Source: Bacteriovorax stolpii
Lineage (GTDB): Bacteria > Bdellovibrionota > UBA2428
Direction of reading: 5' to 3'
Assembly (NCBI GenBank): GCA_945881775.1
Contig: CAMCVE010000001.1
Span: 189,836-253,835 of the forward strand
DNA length: 64,000 nt
Shown here: positions 47,800 to 56,161 of the stretch, one piece after another
Layout of the letters: each line of letters opens with the position of its first letter
Numbering within the stretch: the stretch's first letter is position 1
Program-made: the position numbers and the translations under genes
The notes under the pieces: generated by a model
The model's database searches: none
The model's input: the letters and a program-made list of their open reading frames with translations, nothing else
Told to the model about the DNA's origin: nothing

Positions 47800-48390
47800 G
47801 TGAATCCACAGGCAAGGCATACTCATAGAAGTAGAGCTAGTTTTAACAATGCAGGGGCCGGCGCTATGCGACTGATGGCCGACTGGCAGTGCAACCAAGA
47901 AAAGACAGACCAACGACAGTACAAGGCCTTAGTTGCCACCGGAAGATTTACAGATACAGGCTCTCGCCCTCGAGGGGCGCTCACCGATTCGCTCGTCAAT
48001 CCTTCTCAGGAAAGTCGGATTGAGCATTTGCCAGGCAAAATTTTCACCAAGGTTGCTTCGGAATATAAGGTGGTTGCCGAAAGCTATGCAGCCTTGTTTC
48101 AAGCCAATGCGACTCCACTCAAAACCGCGATCAAGTATGATGCCTCGGGAAATCTTCACGGTAGCGAAGTGACCGCAGGGCTGCGCGTTTGGACGGGACT
48201 AGGCGGAGGGGGCGATGTTGGTAGTCACTGTAATAATTGGTCCAGCAATTCTGCATCTGATTCTGCGAATTGGGGCCGGCCCGAGGGGACCAATGGCTAC
48301 TGGCACACCAATGTCCTAGGTTATGGTTTGGATCTGGGTCAGCTGACGTGCAACTCAAGCGCTCGGCTGTACTGCATTTCTATCGATTGA
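47800..48390 (+). CDS. DUF1554-like (Cys/Trp-rich surface) protein, possibly 5'-truncated
   Basis: GAGAMRLMADWQCNQEKTDQRQYKALV...WTGLGGGGDVGSHCNNWSSNSASDSANWGRPEGTNGYW...LTCNSSARLYCISID. No signal peptide at the GTG start. Confidence 0.55.
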   Translation: MNPQARHTHRSRASFNNAGAGAMRLMADWQCNQEKTDQRQYKALVATGRFTDTGSRPRGALTDSLVNPSQESRIEHLPGKIFTKVASEYKVVAESYAALFQANATPLKTAIKYDASGNLHGSEVTAGLRVWTGLGGGGDVGSHCNNWSSNSASDSANWGRPEGTNGYWHTNVLGYGLDLGQLTCNSSARLYCISID

Positions 48391-48557
48391 CCACTCGAGA
48401 GCTGTCGCCGGTGACACCGTCGTCTTGAGTGCGCCCGAGATCAAAAGTGGATGTTTGCGCGGATGCCCATCGAAGAGTCAGTGCCCCCCCCATCATGATT
48501 CTTCGTCGTTCCTATGTTCTTTGAGCGTGGTTTGGGCGGAGGACCTTTTGGTTAACT

Positions 48558-48588
48558 GCTTGCTATATAGCATTGCTATATAGCAAGC
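48558..48588. repeat. Perfect 15-bp inverted repeat with 1-nt centre, copy 2
   Basis: GCTTGCTATATAGCA-T-TGCTATATAGCAAGC. Confidence 0.85.
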
Positions 48589-48627
48589 CGAAGCACTGAA
48601 GGAAAATCTTGGGGGAAGATCCAGCTT

Positions 48628-49111
48628 ATGAAAACCTATCTCCACTTCTTGTGCCTTGGTTTTCTTGTAGGTTGTACGGTCCGCTATGAGAAGGCGCCGT
48701 CCACTCCACCTCGCGCGCGCCCCACTCCAGCACCCGCTCAGCAAACAGAAATGCTGTGAAAAGTCTGAGAACGTTGACCGACACCGCATCAGCTGCTCGA
48801 TTGACCCCAAAAATCCGTTCCCGAGCATCTCTTTTGAGAGCTTTCTGATCTCTTGCGTGAGCACCGACTGGCAACGCTCCCGGCAGATGTTTCTAGAGAT
48901 CAACAACTGCGTGCCGCGTGGGAAAGCCTATGAAGCTTTTGTGATCGAGAATGAAGCCGACCGACTTTCAGATGAACGCAAATACGATGAGTCACGCTTG
49001 AAGGCGATGGAGGGCTGCGACAAAAAAGAGGGAGAGGTGAAAAGATTTTTTCATCTGAAAATATTCGTCTTTGGCGATGCCTCGAGTCAAGGCAATGATG
49101 CGCTATATTGA
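48628..49111 (+). pseudogene. Probable frameshifted lipoprotein gene
   Basis: Frame 1 from 48628: MKTYLHFLCLGFLVGCTVRYEKAPSTPPRARPTPAPAQQTEML*. Coding-like sequence continues in another frame (CCEKSENVDRHRISCSIDPKNPFPSISFESFL...) to 49111. Confidence 0.4.
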
Positions 49112-49115
49112 AACA

Positions 49116-49451
49116 ATGATAAATTCCTCGCTCCACGCGTCCAGGATCCCCACCTTGCTGCTTTATTTGGCATCGGCTTTTTGTTTCGTAACTCTAGCCA
49201 ACCCAGCTCTTTCCGAAGAGCTCGCTTGCGCCAAGCAAGGGGAGACGGCCGGTGGATCGTGCGTGGGCTGCAAGAGCTGCTGCGCGGGGCTCATCGTCGC
49301 CGACACCTGGCTCCACAAAAACTATAGGACTTTGGGCTGTGATGCTCCTAGTCCTCCCGGAGGCTCAGGAGTCTGCGTAAAATGCGGCGACGGAAAATGT
49401 GATGCTGCGAACTCCGAGAACCGCTGCAACTGCCCTAAGGATTGTTCTTAA
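49116..49451 (+). CDS. Small Cys-rich exported protein
   Basis: MINSSLHASRIPTLLLYLASAFCFVTLANPALSEELACAKQ... with CGDGKCDAANSENRCNCPKDCS C-terminus. Confidence 0.7.
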   Translation: MINSSLHASRIPTLLLYLASAFCFVTLANPALSEELACAKQGETAGGSCVGCKSCCAGLIVADTWLHKNYRTLGCDAPSPPGGSGVCVKCGDGKCDAANSENRCNCPKDCS

Positions 49452-50376
49452 CGAGTTCAGCGAGCAATGACCGCATAAACACGGACGAATCTTTTTTGCC
49501 TTTGCGGCTCGTGCCCAGAAGACGCAGGTGATCGGCTTCGAGAATTCCGAGATCTTGCCCAAAGCCGGGCACGCGCTGTTGCATCGTGAGTAAAATTCCA
49601 TCGTTGTCGAAAGCATTGAAGTAGTGACCCAAGTAGAGAGCGCTTGGCTTGAGTGACATCGGTGCCTTAGCGAGGCTCACGCGCGATCTCACGAAATAGA
49701 CTCGCTCTTGAAACTGAGCCTTCGCCTCGGCACCCAAGGCTCGTTGAAGTCCTGTGCGAAGTGTGCGCGCGTCGTTTGAGCGTAACCCGTTGAGACTGGG
49801 AGCAAACAAATCCACGAAGTCGCACACGCTGGTGACGACTTTAGAATTAACCGCCCGGCGGCAACCGCGGTCCACGAGATCTGCCGTCCAGTCAGCCACA
49901 GGGCTTCCTGAAAAAGCGCCTTGCACGAGCACAACGCGCGCGAGATTTTGCTCACCGAGGAGATCAGGGTTTTTTAGAAGCGCGAGGAAAACTTCAGCAG
50001 CCCCGCGGCTGTGAGCGAGCAAAATCCTCGGGCGCCTTCCTGGCCGCAACTGCCACGCTAAGGCCTTGGCATTGTCTTCGAGATCATGGAAGCTCGAAGG
50101 ACGAATGATCTGGATCTGAGTCCCAGGAAGCTGTGCTTTGAGAAAAACTTCGACTTCGGCGTAAAGACTCTGCGTAAGATCGCCAAGAATCCCGTCGACG
50201 AGGACAAAATCAAATCCCTCGAGCGCCTTGCGCTCGACAGGGCGTAAATCGCGAAGGTTCTGGCCTCTGATCTCAGTGAGGCTCATCTCAGCCTCGTAGC
50301 GAGTGGGCAGCGTGGCCTGGGCCGCAGAAGCAAAAAAGGCGATTCCAAGTCCCAGAAGAGCAAAGCGTTTGAGCAT
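49435..50376 (-). CDS. Exported alpha/beta-hydrolase-like hypothetical protein
   Basis: 313 aa with signal peptide, ILLAHSRGAAEVFLAL nucleophile-elbow-like motif. Confidence 0.65.
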   Translation of the reverse strand: MLKRFALLGLGIAFFASAAQATLPTRYEAEMSLTEIRGQNLRDLRPVERKALEGFDFVLVDGILGDLTQSLYAEVEVFLKAQLPGTQIQIIRPSSFHDLEDNAKALAWQLRPGRRPRILLAHSRGAAEVFLALLKNPDLLGEQNLARVVLVQGAFSGSPVADWTADLVDRGCRRAVNSKVVTSVCDFVDLFAPSLNGLRSNDARTLRTGLQRALGAEAKAQFQERVYFVRSRVSLAKAPMSLKPSALYLGHYFNAFDNDGILLTMQQRVPGFGQDLGILEADHLRLLGTSRKGKKDSSVFMRSLLAELVKNNP

Positions 50377-50547
50377 GGGCGCACAAAAGCAAAATGGACT
50401 CGGTGCGTCAATGGCGATTTTAGACCCTTAGCGAAGTCCTCGTCCTTTTCGACTCCGTACTTCACAATTTTGTCGTTGAGATCGCCGTAGCGAGTGACAG
50501 CTCTCGGAACAAAATTTGCTCCCCTCATTTGTGGGGAGGGGCCACAC

Positions 50548-51024
50548 ATGCGTTCTGCACCCTATGCGCATTCGTCCCGGATCGGTCTTTTGATCTTTGT
50601 CAGTGCTTGTACGAGCTTCATTGACCCGCACGAATCTCATTTTAGTCAGAAGGACTTGGATGAGATTGCGAGTGAGGATCGCTAACCGCTCGTCCGCTCA
50701 GCCACACGCATCCCAGCCTATCTGGAGCCCGATCCTCAGCCCTACCCACTTCGAAGCGAATCAAGCCCCACGACGCGAGGCGAGCTTGTGTTCAATGACG
50801 GCGTTCCGTCGCTCTATCCGAGCATCTTTCAAACAAAACTGATCCAAACAATGCCGCTGCTTCCCTCACGTCTGCCTTCGCGCGTGAAGCAACTCAAAGC
50901 GATCAACAAAACTGTTCGCTACGTGAAAACAGAGAAAGGTTATGTCGTCAGAGACAATGGGCGACTCACGGTGATCGATCTCAAAACTCAAATGGCTTAT
51001 CCGACACAGGAGACGGCGATTTGA
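50548..51024 (+). pseudogene. Lipoprotein gene interrupted by an in-frame TAA
   Basis: MRSAPYAHSSRIGLLIFVSACTSFIDPHESHFSQKDLDEIASEDR*PLVRSATRIPAYLEPDPQPYPLRSESSPTTRGELVFNDGVPSLYPSIFQTKLIQTMPLLPSRLPSRVKQLKAINKTVRYVKTEKGYVVRDNGRLTVIDLKTQMAYPTQETAI*. The single TAA is at 50683-50685. Confidence 0.5.
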
Positions 51025-51109
51025 AGATCTTCAACCCGAGTCTGGCTCACGCCTACCTGCTTATGAAACGTCCGATTTTGTGGGTCAAACAACAGAACAT
51101 CGCTAGAGA

Positions 51110-51928
51110 CTAAGGCTGCACAACACGCGCACCGGTTTCACGGCGCGCTTCTTCGATCGTGCTCTCGGTATCGAGAAGCGAAGAGAGATACCTGTTCTCG
51201 TGAGGGAAGTCCGCATCGAGGACTCGGTTGATGTTCTCAGGATTTTGAAGTCGAGAGAAGATCATGTTCTGAATGTCGCTTCGAGGTACGCACTTTTCGC
51301 CCATGCCGCTTGGACGTGAGTCCTCATAACCGTGAGAACTCCAAAAACAAACCCGCTGCACGCGTGAGCCTGTGGCTCCTTCGGGCAAGACTTTTGTGAA
51401 GACCACGGAGTGGCCGCGCTCAAATTTTCCGACGCCGCGACCCCAGATCCAAAAGATCTTTAGGAAGTCGCCCGCTTTGGCTTCACGGAAGGCATCGTCT
51501 GAGAAATTCTCGCCAAGGTCGAGGTCATGAAAAAGACCAGCAGTGCCGGGGCCGTTCGCGTTCCAGCGACCCCAAACTCCAAAACCATCGGGCAGAAGCG
51601 AGCCATCGGGCTCGGTTGGGAGCAAGCGGGGTGCGGTGGCGGCTTCAATAAGAGATTTCGTCTGACGGTGAATTTTCTCGAGGACTTCGAGAAACGGAAT
51701 GTAGGTGGCACTCGAGCAAAAGCTCGGACCTTTGAGCAGATGGTCGATGCGGAGGGTGTCGTCAAAAACTTGGACACGTCGCTTAAGTCCATCAAAAGCG
51801 TCGCGCCCTGTGGAGTAACCGCCTCCGTCGGGCATTTCACGCACCGTTTCGAGCACGAGTGCGTTGTACGGCTCAGCCGCAAGAAGGGGGAGACTCAGGA
51901 CACTCATTAATAAGACAAATGACTTCAT
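51110..51928 (-). CDS. Exported protein with papain-like (NlpC/P60/CHAP-type) Cys-His arrangement
   Basis: Signal peptide from ATG 51928 (MKSFVLLMSVLSLPLLAAEPY); GPSFCSSATYIPFLE and ERGHSVVFTKV. The ORF-track start at 52183 is too early. Confidence 0.55.
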   Translation of the reverse strand: MKSFVLLMSVLSLPLLAAEPYNALVLETVREMPDGGGYSTGRDAFDGLKRRVQVFDDTLRIDHLLKGPSFCSSATYIPFLEVLEKIHRQTKSLIEAATAPRLLPTEPDGSLLPDGFGVWGRWNANGPGTAGLFHDLDLGENFSDDAFREAKAGDFLKIFWIWGRGVGKFERGHSVVFTKVLPEGATGSRVQRVCFWSSHGYEDSRPSGMGEKCVPRSDIQNMIFSRLQNPENINRVLDADFPHENRYLSSLLDTESTIEEARRETGARVVQP

Positions 51929-52030
51929 AAGTGACTTATCGGTGAACACTTGAGACTTCTCGACTCCGCACATCACACACCGCGTCGCGAGCCGCTCACA
52001 AGATTCTAAGAGAGCACCGATAAACCCTAC

Positions 52031-53200
52031 ATGAAGAAGCTCGTTGTTCTTGGTCTCGGAATTCAAATTGCGGCCTGCGCCAGTCTCAACGCCGCCACCC
52101 ATATTGCTAGCGTGCGCGCCTCGAGTGTCGTCGGACTTCTTGCTGAGTACCGTAGGGCGGCCGTTTGGTTCCGCGATGACCACGCCGAGGGCCAGTACAC
52201 GCGCGTGAAAAATTTTAGCTGCGGTACGGGCCTGGCGAGTGTCGAGCGCAGTTACAACTCTTCGCTAACGGCACTCTTTGCGGCGACTCACGCGAAGTTT
52301 AGATTAATGCCACTCGCCGAACGCGAGCGACTGCGCAGCTTCCTGCCAACAACGTGGAAGGACTTGGAGAAAGCTGCGGCTGACCCTGACCTCGCGGGCG
52401 ACAACGGCGCCTTCCTTCTTTCCGTGGCCATCCGCGAGACGGGTGCCAATCCCTTTCTCGAAGAAGGCACGCAGTCGCGCTACTACCTGAAGCCTGGTAC
52501 GGGACTCTTGCAAATGACCGCGATCCACAAAGAGCTCGACGGCAAGCCCGTGCTTTGGGCCTTCGACGACTACATCTCTTACAAAGAAATCTACGCTTCG
52601 CTGAAACCCAAGGACTCGCGCCTGCCTGCTACTGTTTCCTACGCCTCTGCTGCACAACTCAGAACAGCCGAAGGATTTGTTTCGAGCGCGTTCAATCCTT
52701 ACGCCTCTCTGTGGTACGGCAATGAGAAGATCGAGGGCCAGACTGCAGACCAACTGCGGGCGCCGCGTTTCCGCAATGCGGGTTTTGAGTTCGATCAAAC
52801 GGCACGCCTTGGAGGTGAGAACAGGGCCGCCATCCTTGGAACGGTCTACAATGCCGGTTGTCATCGCATGCGTTGCGCTGTGCTCAGGGCCAAGGTCTGG
52901 AACGAAGATGCCCGCACCGAGCGCATGGACGCTCACGACTGGACAACGCTCAGAAGCTTTATCTATCTCGACTCAAAGAAAGCACGCGAAGCCGGAGTGC
53001 CTTCAGATCTTGTCTCGAAACTCAAGAACGTTTGCGCAGGCCAGACGGATGCCTGCTCAGAAGTGCCTGGAGAGACTTGCAGTTGCCTGGACACAGAAGA
53101 TGCTCGTGGACGCACCTCGAGTCTCGACGGATACGCGTGGCGCGGAGCGATTGCGATGAGCTACGGCGATCATATCGAAAAGATCGCGGCGTGTTTCTAG
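52031..53200 (+). CDS. Exported lysozyme-like / lytic-transglycosylase-like protein
   Basis: Signal/lipobox-like MKKLVVLGLGIQIAACAS; LSVAIRETGANPF...GTGLLQMT...VYNAGCHR resembles SLT E/GLxQ/YNAG motifs. Confidence 0.55.
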   Translation: MKKLVVLGLGIQIAACASLNAATHIASVRASSVVGLLAEYRRAAVWFRDDHAEGQYTRVKNFSCGTGLASVERSYNSSLTALFAATHAKFRLMPLAERERLRSFLPTTWKDLEKAAADPDLAGDNGAFLLSVAIRETGANPFLEEGTQSRYYLKPGTGLLQMTAIHKELDGKPVLWAFDDYISYKEIYASLKPKDSRLPATVSYASAAQLRTAEGFVSSAFNPYASLWYGNEKIEGQTADQLRAPRFRNAGFEFDQTARLGGENRAAILGTVYNAGCHRMRCAVLRAKVWNEDARTERMDAHDWTTLRSFIYLDSKKAREAGVPSDLVSKLKNVCAGQTDACSEVPGETCSCLDTEDARGRTSSLDGYAWRGAIAMSYGDHIEKIAACF

Positions 53201-54477
53201 ACGTCTGAGGGCGGCGCTTCGAATATGTCTTTCTTGTCGAGCGGCAGATACTTCAGCACGATCATGCCGGGAATACTCAGCACAATTGTCGACGCAAAAA
53301 ACGCGGGGTAACCCAGCGCCACTTGGATATGCCCGCTCACGGCACCTGCAAGCATCGCCCCCAGAGCCATGAGTCCTGTTGAAATTGCGAAGTGCGCTGT
53401 GCGCATCTTCGAGTCCTGACTCACAAACATGAGATAAACCATGTACGCCGCAAAACCGAATCCGTATCCAAACTGGTCGATACCCACGACACCGTAGAGG
53501 GCAAACTTCGGAGGATGAGTGAGACTTGCCCAGAGGTAGAGAAAATTGGGAATGTTCATCGAGAGAACCATTGGCCAGAGACAGCGCTTGAGGCCCCATT
53601 TTGAAAGCGTCAATCCTCCGACGATGCCGCCAAGTGTGAGAGCCGCGATGCCCACTCCGCCACCGATGAATCCGATGTCCGTTGTGGCCAGGCCCATGCC
53701 CCCTTTATCGATGGGATCGAGCAAAAAGAGCGAACTCATTTTTCCGACCATCGATTCTCCGAAACGGTAGAAGAGAATGAAAGAGAGAATGGCCGCGATG
53801 TGCTTCTGAGTGAAATACTCTTTAAATATCTCGTAGCCAAAACCCGCGCTCATCCGGGGGATATCAGACTTTGGTTTTGGTGCGACGAACTTCATCACCA
53901 ACACGCCCACGGCAAAGACGATCATCGCGACCCAAAATACCTTCGACCAAATGTCGGAAATACTTTCGCCGTTGTTCTCGAAACGACCGGCGAGATAGAC
54001 GAGAAAACCCGTCCCAAAGATCGTCGCGATTCGGTAAAACGTCGAGCGAATACCGACAAAGAACGACTGCTCCTTCTCGTCTAAAGCCAGCATATAAAAT
54101 CCGTCGGCCGCTATGTCATGGGTCGCAGAGAAGATCGCCATCACCCCTAAGAGCGCTAGAAGCATTGTCCAGCCCGCACCTTGAGAGACCATGAGACCCA
54201 AGCCACCCATAACCGCCAGCATGAGAATCTGAGTGGCAAGAATCCAGTTTCGCTTGGTTCCGAGACGATCAATAAAGGGGCCCCAGAACATTTTGAACAT
54301 CCACGGCCACGTGATGAGACTCGTCCAGAGCGCGAGTTGGTCGTTGGGCACGTCCATTTTTTTGAACATGACTGTCGAAACCTGCGTCACGAGAACATAA
54401 GGAACGCCCTCCATGAAGAAGAGAGTAGGCACAAGCGCCCAGGCACGGGATGAAATGTCCGACGACGATTTTTTCAA
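53197..54477 (-). CDS. MFS transporter, AmpG/PAT-like
   Basis: FFMEGVPYVLVTQVSTVMFKKMDVPNDQLALWTSLITWPWMFKMFWGPFIDRLGTKRNWILATQ, about 12 TM helices. Confidence 0.85.
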   Translation of the reverse strand: MKKSSSDISSRAWALVPTLFFMEGVPYVLVTQVSTVMFKKMDVPNDQLALWTSLITWPWMFKMFWGPFIDRLGTKRNWILATQILMLAVMGGLGLMVSQGAGWTMLLALLGVMAIFSATHDIAADGFYMLALDEKEQSFFVGIRSTFYRIATIFGTGFLVYLAGRFENNGESISDIWSKVFWVAMIVFAVGVLVMKFVAPKPKSDIPRMSAGFGYEIFKEYFTQKHIAAILSFILFYRFGESMVGKMSSLFLLDPIDKGGMGLATTDIGFIGGGVGIAALTLGGIVGGLTLSKWGLKRCLWPMVLSMNIPNFLYLWASLTHPPKFALYGVVGIDQFGYGFGFAAYMVYLMFVSQDSKMRTAHFAISTGLMALGAMLAGAVSGHIQVALGYPAFFASTIVLSIPGMIVLKYLPLDKKDIFEAPPSDV

Positions 54478-54516
54478 CTGAGTTCCAGTTTAGTGGGCTT
54501 GAGATAAACTACAAGC

Positions 54517-55380
54517 ATGCCCGCCTTTTATAGTCCCTTAGGACTGGACCCCGCAGCCGCCAAAAAGCGCACACGTACTCTAGCGATCGGGGCCCACCCC
54601 GACGACATCGAATTCATGTGTCTCGATCCGATCATCCGCCACCGCAACGCCGGAAGTTTTGGCGGACTGATTGTGACATCGGGATCAGGATCGCTCCGTG
54701 CTCCTCAGCACGCTAGGCTCAGCCCAACTGAGTACGCTGAACTAAGGTGGGAAGAACAAAAAATGGCCGCAAAAATTGGTGGCTACGCGTTTGTCGATTC
54801 TCTAAACGTCGAAAGCGCCGAGATAAAATCTGATGCAGGACTTGCGGCACTCACCCAGAAACTAAAAGAGTTTCTCATCGATTTTGAAATCGACGAACTC
54901 TACATGCACCAACCCTTTGATCGTCATGCGTCGCATGTGCGGGTCGCGTTTGCGGTGCTCACGGCTTTGCGCTCGCTGCCTGTAGAGCGTCGCCCGAAAC
55001 AGGTGCTCGGTTGCGAAGTGTGGCGCAATCTCGACTGGGCCCCAAAGAGTTCAAAAGTCCTCAGGCCTCTCAGTGCTGCAGGTCTCGATCTACAAGTTCG
55101 TCTCGCAGAAGTTTTTAAGAGTCAGGCCGACCCCAAGGAGGCCAAAGATTATGTCTCGGCGCTAGTCGGCCGGAAGACCGCAAATGCCGTGTTTCAGGAA
55201 GGTCTCGTGGGTGACTCGGGTGTTGCCCAAGAGGTCTATATCGATCTGAAGCCCTGGGTCGAGTCGAAGCTCAGCTGGTCAGAACTCGGACGCGAATACT
55301 TAAGAAAATTCCAGCAAGAGGCCACCTCGGCGTGGCCCCAAGACCCTAAAGGAGAAACAGATGGAAGTCGCAATTTTTAA
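54517..55380 (+). CDS. PIG-L family deacetylase
   Basis: TLAIGAHPDDIEFMCLDPI and MHQPFDRHASHVRVAFAVLTAL. Confidence 0.88.
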   Translation: MPAFYSPLGLDPAAAKKRTRTLAIGAHPDDIEFMCLDPIIRHRNAGSFGGLIVTSGSGSLRAPQHARLSPTEYAELRWEEQKMAAKIGGYAFVDSLNVESAEIKSDAGLAALTQKLKEFLIDFEIDELYMHQPFDRHASHVRVAFAVLTALRSLPVERRPKQVLGCEVWRNLDWAPKSSKVLRPLSAAGLDLQVRLAEVFKSQADPKEAKDYVSALVGRKTANAVFQEGLVGDSGVAQEVYIDLKPWVESKLSWSELGREYLRKFQQEATSAWPQDPKGETDGSRNF

Positions 55381-56161
55381 AACGGCAGACGAGGCATCGC
55401 GAGCCGCAGCCTGCCTGATCGGTCGAAGCCTCAAAGAGAAATCCTCAGGCACAGTGCTCGGTCTTGCAACGGGGCAAACCCCGCTTGGCACCTACGAAGA
55501 GCTCGTAAAGATGCACAAGGCCGCAAAAATAAGCTTTCGCAACGTCACAGCCTTCAATCTCGACGAATACGTGGGCCTCGAAGCGAGTGATCCGCGCTCC
55601 TACAGAGCTTACATGCGCGAGCATCTCTTTTCGAAAGTAGATATCGAGAGCGCGCGCTGTTTTATACCGGATGGATCGACGCGCGATCCCCGCGCCGAAT
55701 GCACGACTTACGAAGAGAAAATTCGCAAAGCGGGTGGCATCGACCTGCAGCTTCTTGGTCTCGGGCAAGACGGACATATTGGATTCAATGAGCCAAGTTC
55801 TTCGCTCTCCTCGCGCACGCGCCTAAAGACTCTGACCCACGTCACGAGAGCGGCCAATGCTGCAAACTTCGGCGGCAGCGAAAAGGTTCCTCAGCATGTG
55901 CTTACGATGGGACTGGGCACGATCATGGAAGCGCGCCACTGCGTGCTCCTAGCACTCGGCGCAAACAAAGCGGACGCGGTCCAAAAAATGGTTGAAGGGC
56001 CGTTGAGCGCGATGCTTCCGGCCTCCATCCTTCAAATGCATCCGCGTTGCACGGTGATTCTCGATGAAGCGGCCGCAAGCGGGCTCGCAAGGCAGAACTA
56101 CTACCGCGAAGTTTTTGCGGGCAAACCCGCCTGGCAGAGATGGGACTTGCCGCTCGACTGA
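55361..56161 (+). CDS. nagB: Glucosamine-6-phosphate deaminase
   Basis: LGLATGQTPLGTYEELV, FNLDEYVGLEASDPRSYRAYMREHLF, LLGLGQDGHIGFNEPSSSLSSRTRL. Confidence 0.95.
   Translation: MEVAIFKTADEASRAAACLIGRSLKEKSSGTVLGLATGQTPLGTYEELVKMHKAAKISFRNVTAFNLDEYVGLEASDPRSYRAYMREHLFSKVDIESARCFIPDGSTRDPRAECTTYEEKIRKAGGIDLQLLGLGQDGHIGFNEPSSSLSSRTRLKTLTHVTRAANAANFGGSEKVPQHVLTMGLGTIMEARHCVLLALGANKADAVQKMVEGPLSAMLPASILQMHPRCTVILDEAAASGLARQNYYREVFAGKPAWQRWDLPLD

Noticed and set aside
47461-48628. Integron cassette (attC) interpretation of the palindrome pair
   Set aside because: No integrase and no R'/R'' attC core motifs (GTTRRRY). Only the general repeat observation is kept.
51929-52183. N-terminal extension of the papain-like protein ORF
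   Set aside because: Overlaps the divergent gene. The signal peptide begins at ATG 51928, so the extension is unlikely to be translated.
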